DNA of 64,000 nucleotides from Aliigemmobacter aestuarii (GTDB taxonomy: Bacteria > Pseudomonadota > Alphaproteobacteria > Rhodobacterales > Rhodobacteraceae): positions 186,001 through 250,000 of the forward strand of contig NZ_SSND01000002.1 in assembly GCF_004799285.1 (NCBI RefSeq). The letters run 5' to 3'. The first letter of the stretch is position 1, and each line of letters opens with the position of its first letter. The position numbers were made by a program, and so were the translations under genes. Shown piece by piece: positions 16,964 to 24,990 of the stretch. The notes under the pieces are model-generated. The model ran no database searches and was not told the DNA's origin. It saw nothing but the letters and a program-made list of their open reading frames with translations.

Positions 16964-17635
16964 GTGATCGCTTTCGACAACGTCGCCTACAACTACGGCG
17001 GCGGAGAACTGCTGTCGGAAATCTCGCTTCGGCTGGCGCCGGGGTCTTTCCACTTTCTGACTGGGCCTTCGGGTGCCGGCAAGACCACCTTCCTGAAGCT
17101 CTGCTATGCGGAACTTCTGCCCACGGCCGGCCGTGTGGCGCTGTTCGACCGCGACGTGCGCGGATTGAGCCGTGACGACATCGCCCACACCCGCCGCCGG
17201 ATCGGGGTGGTGCATCAGGATTGCCAGTTCCTCGATCACCTGCCCTTGGCCACGAATGTGACCCTGCCCCTGACGGTCTCGAACCGCGAACCCGATGTCC
17301 GCGACCTGACGGACCTGCTGCAATGGGTCGGGCTTGCGGATCTGGCCGATGCCCTGCCGCCCTCGCTTTCCGGTGGCGAACGGCAGCGCGCGGCGCTGGC
17401 GCGGGCGGTCATCATGTCGCCCGACGTGATCCTTGCCGACGAACCCACCGGCAACCTTGACTGGGAAATGTCGCTGCGCTTGCTGACGCTGCTGGTGGAA
17501 CTGAACCGGATGGGCAAGACGATCCTTGTCGCCACGCACGACCTGAACCTGATCCGCCAGGCCAAGGCGCAGGTCGCCGCCCGTGTGCTGCGCATCCGCA
17601 ATCGCCGCATCCAGCTTGCGGGGGCCGACCTGTGA
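16964..17635 (+). CDS. ftsE: Cell-division ABC transporter ATPase FtsE
   Basis: A 223-residue ABC ATPase that works with FtsX to activate septal peptidoglycan hydrolases. Walker A is GPSGAGKT (34-41), the signature LSGGERQRAALARA and Walker B VILADEPTGNLD. The GTG start at 16964, with AGAAGGG upstream, gives the standard MIAFDNVAYNYGGG N-terminus; an in-frame ATG further up would add an unrelated leader. It overlaps ftsX by GTGA, so the two subunits are translationally coupled. Confidence 0.95.
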   Translation: MIAFDNVAYNYGGGELLSEISLRLAPGSFHFLTGPSGAGKTTFLKLCYAELLPTAGRVALFDRDVRGLSRDDIAHTRRRIGVVHQDCQFLDHLPLATNVTLPLTVSNREPDVRDLTDLLQWVGLADLADALPPSLSGGERQRAALARAVIMSPDVILADEPTGNLDWEMSLRLLTLLVELNRMGKTILVATHDLNLIRQAKAQVAARVLRIRNRRIQLAGADL

Positions 17636-18537
17636 CACGCTTTCGCACCCTTCTGTCCGATCTGATGCACGCCGACCGCCACGCCGATCGGGTGGTGCCG
17701 CCCACCGGGCACACGGCCTGGCTGACCCTGTTCACCGCGGGCGCGATGACCTTCCTTGCCGTCTTCGCGCTGGCGCTGTCGCTGGCCTCGGGGCGGCTTG
17801 CCGATCGCTGGGCCGATGCACTGGCCCGCACCGCGACGATCCGGATCGCCGCCCCGCCCGATCAGATGGAGGTGCAGATCCGCGCCGTGCTGGACGTCCT
17901 GGCCACCACGCCCGGCGTTGCCAGTGCCCGCGCGCTGACCGATGACGAACAGCGCGCCCTGCTGGAGCCCTGGTTCGGCCCCGACCTGCCGGTCGAAAGC
18001 CTGCCGGTGCCACGCCTTGTCGAACTGATCGAGGAAGACGACGGCTATGATGCCGAAGGGCTGCGCCAGAGGCTCGCCGCCGAAGCGCCCGGGGCGGTGC
18101 TGGACGATCACACGCGCTGGCGCCGCCCGCTGGTGATCGCGGCGGGTCGCTTGCGGCTTCTGGGATGGGCCTCGATCCTGCTGATCGGCGGCACGATGGC
18201 GGCCATGATCACGCTGGCGGCAAATGCCTCGCTTGCCGCGAATGCGCAGGTGATCAAGGTGCTGCGCCTTGTGGGCGCGCGCGATGCCTATATCGTCCGC
18301 GCCTTCGTGCGCCGCTTTACCCTCAGGGCCCTGGCCGGTGCTGCGGCGGGCGCCTTGGCCGGGATGATCGGCGTTGCCCTTTTGCCTTCGGCCGATGCGG
18401 CTGGCGGGTTCCTGACCGGCCTTGGCTTCACCGGGGCGGGCTGGCTTCTGCCGCTGCTGCTGCCGCCGCTGGCGGCGCTTGTGGCCTTCCTGGCGACCCG
18501 CACCGCCGCCTTCCGCAAACTGAAAGAGTTGACCTGA
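17632..18537 (+). CDS. ftsX: Cell-division protein FtsX
   Basis: Inner-membrane partner of FtsE, 301 residues, with one N-terminal helix, an extracytoplasmic domain of about 110 residues and three C-terminal helices (MacB/FtsX fold). In the family the periplasmic loop recruits amidase activators or hydrolases. The GTG start overlaps the ftsE stop. It is followed after 3 bp by the acyltransferase gene, so cell division and phospholipid synthesis genes share a transcript, an arrangement common in Rhodobacterales. Confidence 0.93.
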   Translation: MTRFRTLLSDLMHADRHADRVVPPTGHTAWLTLFTAGAMTFLAVFALALSLASGRLADRWADALARTATIRIAAPPDQMEVQIRAVLDVLATTPGVASARALTDDEQRALLEPWFGPDLPVESLPVPRLVELIEEDDGYDAEGLRQRLAAEAPGAVLDDHTRWRRPLVIAAGRLRLLGWASILLIGGTMAAMITLAANASLAANAQVIKVLRLVGARDAYIVRAFVRRFTLRALAGAAAGALAGMIGVALLPSADAAGGFLTGLGFTGAGWLLPLLLPPLAALVAFLATRTAAFRKLKELT

Positions 18538-18540
18538 CCC

Positions 18541-19281
18541 ATGCGCCGCATCCTGCAATGGCCCCTGTCGATCCTGTTCATCGTCCAGATGTATCTGGCC
18601 ATGCTGGTGCTGGGGATCGTCTTCCTGCCCTGGGCCGTGGTCAGCCGCGAGGGCGCCTTTGCCGCCTGCCACGCCTATTGTCGCTGGGTGATGTTCACTG
18701 CCCGCGTGCTGGTCGGGCTGAAATCCGACGTGCGTGGCACGCCGCCCGCCGACGAGGTGCTGATTGCGGCCAAGCATCAATCCTTCTTCGACATCATCAT
18801 GATCTTTTCCGCCGTCCCGCGCGGCAAGTTCATCATGAAGCGCGAACTGATCTGGGCGCCTGTTCTGGGGCTTTATGCCCTTCGCATCGGCTGCGTTCCG
18901 GTGAACCGGGGCAAGCGGGCAGCGGCGATCACCAGGATGATGGCCGATGTCAAATCCGGCGCGCAGGACCCGGGGCAACTGATCATCTATCCTCAGGGCA
19001 CCCGCGTCGCCCCCGGCGCGAAACGCGCCTACAAGGTGGGTACAGCCGTCCTTTACCAACAGCTGAAACAGCCCTGCGTGCCGGTGGCGACGAATGTGGG
19101 CGTCTTCTGGCCGAAGCGCAGCCTCTATCGCAAACCCGGCACGGCGGTCGTCGAATTCCTGCCGCGGATCGAACCGGGGCTATCCAACGATGCCTTCATG
19201 GAACGGCTGGAAACCGAGGTCGAAACCCATTCCAACCGCCTGATGGCGGATGCCGGGTTCCGCGTGAAGGGCGCCGCATGA
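18541..19281 (+). CDS. plsC: 1-acyl-sn-glycerol-3-phosphate acyltransferase
   Basis: A 246-residue membrane-associated acyltransferase that makes phosphatidate from lysophosphatidate. It has an N-terminal hydrophobic helix, the catalytic H79-x4-D84 box (KHQSFFD), the FIMKREL block, and the IYPQGTR motif that binds the glycerol phosphate. It starts 3 bp after ftsX and overlaps the next gene by ATGA. A lyso-ornithine-lipid acyltransferase (OlsA) role is possible in this group, but phosphatidate synthesis is the default reading. Confidence 0.88.
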   Translation: MRRILQWPLSILFIVQMYLAMLVLGIVFLPWAVVSREGAFAACHAYCRWVMFTARVLVGLKSDVRGTPPADEVLIAAKHQSFFDIIMIFSAVPRGKFIMKRELIWAPVLGLYALRIGCVPVNRGKRAAAITRMMADVKSGAQDPGQLIIYPQGTRVAPGAKRAYKVGTAVLYQQLKQPCVPVATNVGVFWPKRSLYRKPGTAVVEFLPRIEPGLSNDAFMERLETEVETHSNRLMADAGFRVKGAA

Positions 19282-19880
19282 GGCGGATCGAGACGCCCGA
19301 GGCACTGGCCGCGCTTTATGGCACGCCGGGGCGCGGCGCTCAGATCAAGGTGCAGAGCCGGCTGATCCCGACCTACCGCGCCTATCTGGAACGCGCGCGC
19401 TTTTGCGTGCTTTCGACGGTCGGCCCGGAAGGAACCGATGGCAGCCCCCGCGGAGACGAGGGGCCGGTTGTCGCGGTGCTGGATGACGGGACGCTGGCCC
19501 TGCCCGACTGGCACGGCAACGACCGCATCGAAAGCCTGATGAACATCGTCCGCGATGGTCGGGTCAGCCTTTTGTTCCTCGTGCCCGGATCGGGCATCGC
19601 GATGCGGGTGAACGGGCGCGCGATCCTGACCGAAGACGACGGGATGCGCGACAGGTTCCGGCGCGGCGATGCCCGCCCGCGATGCGTGATCGTGATCACC
19701 ATCGCCGATGTCTATCCGCAATGCGCCCGCGCCATCATCCGCGCCGACCTGTGGGGCGCGGATCAGTCTGCCGGCCTGCCGACGGTGGGCGAGATGTTCG
19801 CAGAGATTACCGAAGGCGAGATCGACGCCACCGCCTATGATGCCGAATGGCCCGGTCGCGCGGCGCGCACCATGTGGTGA
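19278..19880 (+). CDS. Pyridoxamine 5'-phosphate oxidase-like FMN-binding protein
   Basis: A 200-residue split-barrel flavoprotein-like protein. It contains FCVLSTVGPEG and GSPRGDEGPVV in the position of the FMN-binding strands, LALPDWHGNDRIESLMNI, and VRVNGRAIL-type central strands, as in the MSMEG_1061/DR_2398 subfamily of PNPOx-like proteins. The reaction is unknown; these proteins are not vitamin B6 synthesis enzymes. The start overlaps plsC as ATGA. It is the last gene of the ftsE-ftsX-plsC operon. Confidence 0.8.
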   Translation: MRRIETPEALAALYGTPGRGAQIKVQSRLIPTYRAYLERARFCVLSTVGPEGTDGSPRGDEGPVVAVLDDGTLALPDWHGNDRIESLMNIVRDGRVSLLFLVPGSGIAMRVNGRAILTEDDGMRDRFRRGDARPRCVIVITIADVYPQCARAIIRADLWGADQSAGLPTVGEMFAEITEGEIDATAYDAEWPGRAARTMW

Positions 19881-19905
19881 CCCCGCGCCGGGCAACTCCG
19901 TTCGA

Positions 19906-20220
19906 TCAGGCGAATTTCAGAACGACAATGCCGGCCAGGATCAGGCCGATGCCCGCCGCGCGCATCAGGGTGGCGGGCTCGCCGAACAGGATCACCGCCG
20001 CAATCGCCGTACCCACGGCGCCGATGCCCACCCAGACAGCGTAGGCGGTGCCCACGGGCAGCGATTTCATGGCGGTCGCCAAAAGCCAGAAAGACGCCAG
20101 CGCCCCCAAGATCGTTGCGACACTCGGCCAAAGCCGCGTGAAGCCGTCGGAGTATTTCAGCCCCAGTGCCCAGGCGGTTTCCATCAGCCCTGCGATCAGG
20201 ACAATGACCCAGGGGTTCAA
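19906..20220 (-). CDS. sugE: SugE/Gdx-type small multidrug resistance transporter
   Basis: A 104-residue, four-helix SMR protein. It follows the SugE (guanidinium exporter) subgroup closely: [19 protein letters not shown] with the essential E14, then [21 protein letters not shown]. The start is an unusual TTG at 20220 that overlaps the accA stop as TTGA, giving the E14 position exactly; no ATG fits. It is therefore translated only behind accA. No guanidine riboswitch can precede it in this arrangement. The physiological substrate in this species is inferred from the family only. Confidence 0.85.
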   Translation of the reverse strand: MNPWVIVLIAGLMETAWALGLKYSDGFTRLWPSVATILGALASFWLLATAMKSLPVGTAYAVWVGIGAVGTAIAAVILFGEPATLMRAAGIGLILAGIVVLKFA

Positions 20221-21176
20221 GCCGCCAGCCCCTTGGACCCCATGTCGAGGAACTTCTGCCGCCGCGATTTGACCAGATCGACAGGCTTCTTGCCCGACAG
20301 TTCCTTCAGCATCGCCTCGATGGCGCTGCCGACGGCGGCGATGGTTTCCTTGCGGCCGCGCTGCGCCCCGCCGACCGGCTCCGAAACGATCCGGTCCACC
20401 ACGCCCAGCTTCTGCAGGTCCTGCGCGGTAAGGCGCAGCGCCTCGGCCGCCTCGCGCATCTTTTCGGCATCCTTCCACAGGATCGAGGCGCAGCCTTCGG
20501 GGCTGATCACCGAATAGATGGAATGTTCCAGCATGGCGATCCGGTCGGCCGTGGCAAAGGCAACCGCCCCGCCCGATCCACCCTCGCCGATGATGATGGA
20601 AATCAGCGGCACGCCGATTTCTAGGCACTTCTGGGTCGATCGTGCGATCGCCTCGGCCTGGCCGCGTTCCTCGGCGCCCTTGCCGGGGTAGGCGCCGGGC
20701 GTGTCGACAAGCGTGATCACCGGCAGGCCGAACCGATGGGCCAACTCCATCAGGCGGATCGCCTTGCGATAGCCTTCGGGCCGGGCCATGCCGAAGTTCC
20801 GTTCGATCCGGGACTTGGTGTCATTTCCCTTTTCGTGCCCGATCACCACGACCGGCATGTCGTTGAACCGTGCCAGCCCGCCCATGACCGCGTGGTCGTC
20901 GGCAAAGTTCCGGTCGCCGGCCAGGGCCGTGTATTCGGTGAACAGCGCGTCGATGTAATCCTTGCAATGCGGCCGGTCGGGATGGCGCGCGACCTGACAT
21001 TTCCGCCAGGGCGTCAGATCCTTGTAGAGATCCTTCAGCAGGCTTTCGGCCTTGCGGTCCAGCGCCTCGGCCTCTTTCGAGATGTCCATCTCGGGATTGC
21101 CGCGCGCAAGGGCGCGCAGTTCTTCCGCCTTGCCCTCGATTTCGGCCAGCGGCTTTTCAAACTCCAGATAATTCAT
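20217..21176 (-). CDS. accA: Acetyl-CoA carboxylase carboxyltransferase subunit alpha
   Basis: One half of the carboxyltransferase that makes malonyl-CoA for fatty acid synthesis; 319 residues. Typical blocks are present: [14 protein letters not shown] at the N-terminus, [44 protein letters not shown] and the oxyanion-hole region [11 protein letters not shown] use ATG 21176; a GTG at 21179 is also in frame. A promoter-like TTGCAT-17-CATATA lies just upstream. The stop overlaps sugE. Confidence 0.96.
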   Translation of the reverse strand: MNYLEFEKPLAEIEGKAEELRALARGNPEMDISKEAEALDRKAESLLKDLYKDLTPWRKCQVARHPDRPHCKDYIDALFTEYTALAGDRNFADDHAVMGGLARFNDMPVVVIGHEKGNDTKSRIERNFGMARPEGYRKAIRLMELAHRFGLPVITLVDTPGAYPGKGAEERGQAEAIARSTQKCLEIGVPLISIIIGEGGSGGAVAFATADRIAMLEHSIYSVISPEGCASILWKDAEKMREAAEALRLTAQDLQKLGVVDRIVSEPVGGAQRGRKETIAAVGSAIEAMLKELSGKKPVDLVKSRRQKFLDMGSKGLAA

Positions 21177-21204
21177 CACGGACCCCTTGCGGAACGACGA
21201 ACTC

Positions 21205-21233
21205 TATATGGCCAAGCCCGCCCGAAGATGCAA
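21205..21233 (-). promoter_or_regulatory. accA: Sigma-70-type promoter for accA-sugE
   Basis: On the minus strand TTGCAT (21228-21233) and CATATA (21205-21210) are 17 bases apart, 29 bases before the accA start. Confidence 0.55.
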
Positions 21234-21267
21234 CGACGCAAAGCCGGGCGCGGGGCTGTCGCCCAGT

Positions 21268-22101
21268 TCAGTAACTTTGATCGACGATCATCCGGTAGTT
21301 CCGGCGGATCAGGATCAGGCCGACGGTCAGGCAGATCAGCGCGATCGAGAAGACATAGAACGGCGATACGAACCCGGCGTCATACTGCGCATAGAACCCC
21401 TTGCGCATCATCGCCGTGATGTGGATGAGAGGGTTGTACCACAGGATCTGCTGGCCGGCGTGGGGCAGTTCCTCGTAGATGTAGATGACGCCCGACACGA
21501 AGAACAGCGGCGTGGTCAGGATGCTCCAGACCGAACCGTAGATCGGAAAGACCGGCATCAGATAGGCATTCAGCGACCCGATCCCCAGTCCAAGGGTATA
21601 GGCCATGGCCAGCGACAGCGCGATCGAAGGCAGGTCGATCACGGCCCTCGTCTCGAACAGCGCCATGATCGAGGCGGTCACGATGACGATGATGATCGTC
21701 ATCGTCAGGGCGTTCAGGATGAACCGGCCAAGGATCGCGTCTACGAAGGTAACGGCCGGGTAGCGCAGCAGCGACCGGGAATAGGTGATCGACATCGCCA
21801 CCTTCGCCTGCACTCGCACATAGGCCGTGAAAGACAGCAGGCCCGTGGCATAGAACATGGCAAAGCTGACACCCAGCGAGGGCGACTTGAGCCGGAGCCC
21901 GGCGGAAAAGATCAGCGTCAGGATCATGATGCCGCCGATCGGTTCCAGCAGCGACCAGAGATACCCGCCCGGCGAACGCCCGTAGGTGGTCGTCATTTCG
22001 CGCAGGATCATCGCGGTCACGGTCCGCACCATCTTGAACCGCCGGATGCCGGTTTCGGGCGGTCTGGAACTGGGCAGGGCCACGGTGCTTTCGCTGTCCA
22101 T
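21268..22101 (-). CDS. ABC-2 polysaccharide export permease (KpsM-like)
   Basis: A 277-residue membrane protein with six hydrophobic segments, of the KpsM/Wzm type that moves lipid-linked capsular polysaccharide across the inner membrane. Diagnostic stretches include REMTTTYGRSPGGYLWSLLEP near the N-terminus, the PLFFVSGVIYIYEELP loop and WYNPLIHITAMMRKGFY. The start at 22101 is preceded by a GGGGA; a frame running to 22335 is only a shadow of the promoter region. It is divergent from the kpsE-like and kpsT-like genes, with 199 bp between, and does not share an operon with its ATPase. Confidence 0.85.
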   Translation of the reverse strand: MDSESTVALPSSRPPETGIRRFKMVRTVTAMILREMTTTYGRSPGGYLWSLLEPIGGIMILTLIFSAGLRLKSPSLGVSFAMFYATGLLSFTAYVRVQAKVAMSITYSRSLLRYPAVTFVDAILGRFILNALTMTIIIVIVTASIMALFETRAVIDLPSIALSLAMAYTLGLGIGSLNAYLMPVFPIYGSVWSILTTPLFFVSGVIYIYEELPHAGQQILWYNPLIHITAMMRKGFYAQYDAGFVSPFYVFSIALICLTVGLILIRRNYRMIVDQSY

Positions 22102-22169
22102 CGGGCGGATCGTCCCCAGGGCCCGCAGGAACGGGCCGGAAATTGTGACCGGATCGTTTCGGCATGACA

Positions 22170-22213
22170 CCGGTTCCGGCTGGATTCTCTGCGATTGTCT
22201 ATGTAGGAACCGG
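22170..22213. promoter_or_regulatory. Inverted repeat in the divergent capsule-export promoter region
   Basis: CCGGTTCC (22170-22177) and GGAACCGG (22206-22213) are perfect 8-bp arms 28 bases apart, midway between the two divergent export transcripts. A regulator site or hairpin is possible. Confidence 0.35.
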
Positions 22214-22300
22214 GCAGAAAGATCAAATGACCTTTGCTTGGGCCGGCACTGGCCCGCGCGGGGGCGATGTGCGCCCCGGTAGTCGGTTCGACAGGAAAGG

Positions 22301-23590
22301 ATGGCCAGCGTGGCAGCCAAGGAAGACGAAGGCAATGTCGCAACCGGCGAAGGCCAAGGATCCGGTCAGGGGAAGGGTCGTGGCCGGAAGGGTGGCATGA
22401 ACCGGGTAAAGGCGCTGGAACTTGCCGAACGCGAGCTGACACCCGAAGCGCTGGCCGCCATTCCACCGCCCGTCGCGCCCGCCCGGATGCGCCGCCGTCA
22501 TCATCTGGCGCTGTGGACCTTCATCCTGTTCGTCATCCTGCCCTTCATCCTTATCGCCGGATACCTCACGACCTTTGCGCAGGACCAATACGCCTCGGAG
22601 GTGGGCTTTTCGGTTCGCAAGGAGGAAGGCCCGGCCACGGTCGATGCGATCGGCGGGCTTGCGCAGCTGACCGGCGCGGCCTCGACCGATGCCGAAATCC
22701 TTTACGACTTCATCCAGAGCCAGGACCTGGTGACGCTGCTGGATACGGAGCTGGATCTGGATCAGGTCTATGGCCGCAACCACGCGGCGGACCCGCTGCT
22801 GAGCCTGAAACCGGGCAGCCCGATCGAGGACAAGGTGGATTTCTGGCAACGGATGATCACCGTCGAATACAACGAGGGCACGGGCCTCATTCACCTTGAG
22901 GTACGTGCCTTCACCCCCGATGAGGCGCAGAAGATCGCGGGCGCGGTGCTGCGCAATTCGACCGAGATGATCAACCGCCTCTCAGATGCCGCGCGGCAGG
23001 ACGCCACGCGCTATGCCGAACAGGAACTGGTACGCGCCGTCGACCGGCTGAAGGACATCCGCGAGCGGATCACCGAATACCGGTCGCGCACGCAGCTTGT
23101 GGACCCCCTGACCGACATCCAGGGCCAGATGGGCCTTCTGACCAACCTCGAAGCGCAACTGGCGGAATCGCTGATCGAACTCGACATGATGTCGGACCTG
23201 CGTGACGACGACCCGCGCAAGGGCCTGATCGAGCGGCGGATCGAGGTGATCAACAAGCGCATCGCCGAAGAGCGCAGCAAGTTCTCGGTCGGGTCGCCCA
23301 CATCGGGATCGGGCGCGGATTACGCCACCATCGTATCCGAATACGAACGCCTGATCGTGGACCGCCAGGTGGCCGAGGAATCGTTCCGTTCGGCAACGAT
23401 CATCCTTGAGGCCGCCCGCGCCGAGGCGCAGCGTCAAAGCCGCTATCTTGCCGCCCATATCCAGCCCACACTGGCGCAGTCGGCGCAATATCCGCGCGTC
23501 GGGCTGATCCTTGCGGCTGCGGCCTTCCTGCTGTCGCTGACCTGGGCGATGGGGCTTCTGGTCTATTACAGCATCCGGGATCGCCGCTGA
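22301..23590 (+). CDS. Capsule polysaccharide export inner-membrane protein (KpsE/Wzz-like)
   Basis: A 429-residue polysaccharide co-polymerase-type protein. A charged cytoplasmic leader is followed by a membrane helix near residues 70-88 (LWTFILFVILPFILIAGYL) and the FAQDQYASEVGFSVRKEEG block typical of KpsE/CtrB/BexC. A long coiled-coil periplasmic region and a C-terminal membrane helix follow. It bridges the ABC exporter to an outer-membrane channel. ATG 22301 and GTG 22310 are both possible starts; the AGGAAAGG ribosome site fits either. The kpsT-like gene follows after 3 bp. Confidence 0.83.
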   Translation: MASVAAKEDEGNVATGEGQGSGQGKGRGRKGGMNRVKALELAERELTPEALAAIPPPVAPARMRRRHHLALWTFILFVILPFILIAGYLTTFAQDQYASEVGFSVRKEEGPATVDAIGGLAQLTGAASTDAEILYDFIQSQDLVTLLDTELDLDQVYGRNHAADPLLSLKPGSPIEDKVDFWQRMITVEYNEGTGLIHLEVRAFTPDEAQKIAGAVLRNSTEMINRLSDAARQDATRYAEQELVRAVDRLKDIRERITEYRSRTQLVDPLTDIQGQMGLLTNLEAQLAESLIELDMMSDLRDDDPRKGLIERRIEVINKRIAEERSKFSVGSPTSGSGADYATIVSEYERLIVDRQVAEESFRSATIILEAARAEAQRQSRYLAAHIQPTLAQSAQYPRVGLILAAAAFLLSLTWAMGLLVYYSIRDRR

Positions 23591-23593
23591 CCG

Positions 23594-24286
23594 ATGATCG
23601 TCCTGAGGAACGTCTGCAAGAGCTTTGTGATGGACGGGGTCCGGAAGGTCGTCGCGGACAATATCTCGTTCACCATTCCCAGCCGGACCTCGGTGGCCCT
23701 TCTGGGACGGAACGGGGCGGGCAAATCCACGCTTCTGTCGATGATCGGCGGGCTCACCGACCTTGACAGCGGCACGATCACCTCGACGGGGACGATTTCC
23801 TGGCCCGTCGGCTTTCGCGGCAGTTTCCATTCCGATCTGAGCGGGGCGCAAAACGTGCGCTTCGTCGCGCGGGTCTATGGCGTGGACAGCGATGAGCTGG
23901 TCGATTTCGTGGCCGATTTCGCGGAACTTGGCGATCATTTCCACATGCCGGTGCGCACCTATTCGGCCGGGATGCGGTCGCGCCTGTCCTTCGGGCTGTC
24001 GATGGGCATCCATTTCGACACCTACCTGGTGGACGAGGTCACAAGCGTCGGCGATGCGGTCTTCCGGGTGAAAAGCGCCAAGGTCTTTACCGCCCGGTTG
24101 CGGGAAAGCGCCGCTGTCGTTGTGACCCATTCGATGGCACAGGTCCGCAAGCTGTGCACCGCCGCCGCCGTTCTGGAAAACGGGCATCTCACCTATTTCG
24201 AGGATATCGAGGAAGGCATCGCGCAACACCTGCGCAACATGAACATCGACAGCGAAGAAGCCGACGAGATGGAAGAAGACGGCTGA
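23594..24286 (+). CDS. Polysaccharide export ABC ATPase (KpsT-like)
   Basis: A 230-residue ABC ATPase of the KpsT/Wzt class. Walker A is GRNGAGKS (38-45), the signature is the capsule-type YSAGMRSRLSFGLSM rather than LSGGQ, and Walker B reads YLVDEVTSVGD. The TISWPVGFRGSFHSDLSGAQN stretch is characteristic of capsule ATPases. It has no C-terminal carbohydrate-binding domain, so it belongs to the KpsT type rather than the Wzt type. It is coupled to the kpsE-like gene by a 3-bp gap and ends in a hairpin. Confidence 0.88.
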   Translation: MIVLRNVCKSFVMDGVRKVVADNISFTIPSRTSVALLGRNGAGKSTLLSMIGGLTDLDSGTITSTGTISWPVGFRGSFHSDLSGAQNVRFVARVYGVDSDELVDFVADFAELGDHFHMPVRTYSAGMRSRLSFGLSMGIHFDTYLVDEVTSVGDAVFRVKSAKVFTARLRESAAVVVTHSMAQVRKLCTAAAVLENGHLTYFEDIEEGIAQHLRNMNIDSEEADEMEEDG

Positions 24287-24295
24287 GGCCGGATT

Positions 24296-24328
24296 GCGCC
24301 CCGCCTCGCCACATGGGAGGCGGGGCGC
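24296..24328. terminator. Hairpin between convergent kpsT-like and spy-like genes
   Basis: A 12-bp perfect GC stem (24296-24307 with 24317-24328, nine-base loop). No T run follows on either strand, so termination strength is uncertain. Confidence 0.5.
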
Positions 24329-24358
24329 AGGCCCCGCCGCCGCCAGCCAGAAACCGGT

Positions 24359-24784
24359 TTACTGGACGCCCGCCAGCCTGAGCAGTTCGGCGAATTGATC
24401 CGGGGTCAGCACGCTGCGCCAGTGGTCAACGCAGTTTGACCGCATCATGATCAGCTCGATTTCCATCTCGCCGATCTTCTGCGCCAGTGCACGACGTTCC
24501 TCCTCAGGCTTTCCGCCTGCGATCGCCAGGCGCATTTCCGCGCGAAGCGTGGCGATCTCGTCCTCGAAGGCGCCGCGCTTCTTGGGCATGACCTCAAGCC
24601 ACGCGGCAAGGTCGGCGCGCTGATCGTCATTCAGGTTCAGCGCATCGGCGTTCTTGGCCAGTACCTGGGTAATCGCGATCACCGGGGCCGAAAGACCCTT
24701 TTCCTGCGGTGTCATCATTCCCTGGGCGAGCGAAAGGTTTGGCAAAGCAAGGATGAAAACGGCGGCACACAGGATTTTCTTCAT
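24359..24784 (-). CDS. Spy/CpxP-like periplasmic helical protein
   Basis: A 141-residue secreted protein: signal peptide MKKILCAAVFILALPNLSLA, then an all-helical mature part with DALNLNDDQRADLAAW and a C-terminal LTPDQFAELLRLAG that look like LTxxQ motifs of the Spy/CpxP/heavy-metal-sensor family, plus a central acidic/basic helix. Such proteins act as periplasmic chaperones or stress and metal buffers. The start at 24784 has GGAG upstream. A perfect FNR-type box lies 61 bp upstream, so anaerobic or low-oxygen control is likely. Family assignment is moderate. Confidence 0.65.
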   Translation of the reverse strand: MKKILCAAVFILALPNLSLAQGMMTPQEKGLSAPVIAITQVLAKNADALNLNDDQRADLAAWLEVMPKKRGAFEDEIATLRAEMRLAIAGGKPEEERRALAQKIGEMEIELIMMRSNCVDHWRSVLTPDQFAELLRLAGVQ

Positions 24785-24844
24785 TGGACACTCCGGTATG
24801 TTGAATTGGCCGCACATCTTTTGCCCGTTTGTCGGGCAACCAGA

Positions 24845-24858
24845 TTGATTCCGATCAA
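24845..24858. promoter_or_regulatory. Perfect FNR/FnrL box upstream of the Spy-like gene
   Basis: TTGAT (24845-24849), four bases, ATCAA (24854-24858): the full FNR consensus with no mismatch. Its centre is about 67 bp before the start codon, consistent with an activator site near -41 of a promoter with a short leader. Confidence 0.7.
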
Positions 24859-24904
24859 ATTCACATCATTGAATGCTGCGACAAAATAACGTCGCCTGAA
24901 TGCG

Positions 24905-24937
24905 AACCGCCCCGGCATGGGCCTTGCCGGGGCGGTT
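24905..24937. terminator. Terminator after mcl1
   Basis: A perfect 13-bp stem (24905-24917 with 24925-24937, seven-base loop) located downstream of mcl1 on the minus strand. Its outer pairs are A-T, but only a weak T tract follows. Confidence 0.65.
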
Positions 24938-24990
24938 TCCTCCCTCGACGGGCCGCCGGTCCTCCCAAACCGGACAGGCCCACGGGCAAC

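Noticed and set aside
17236-19059. A 607-codon minus-strand frame opposite ftsE, ftsX and plsC
   Set aside because: Antisense to three conserved genes with no family features.
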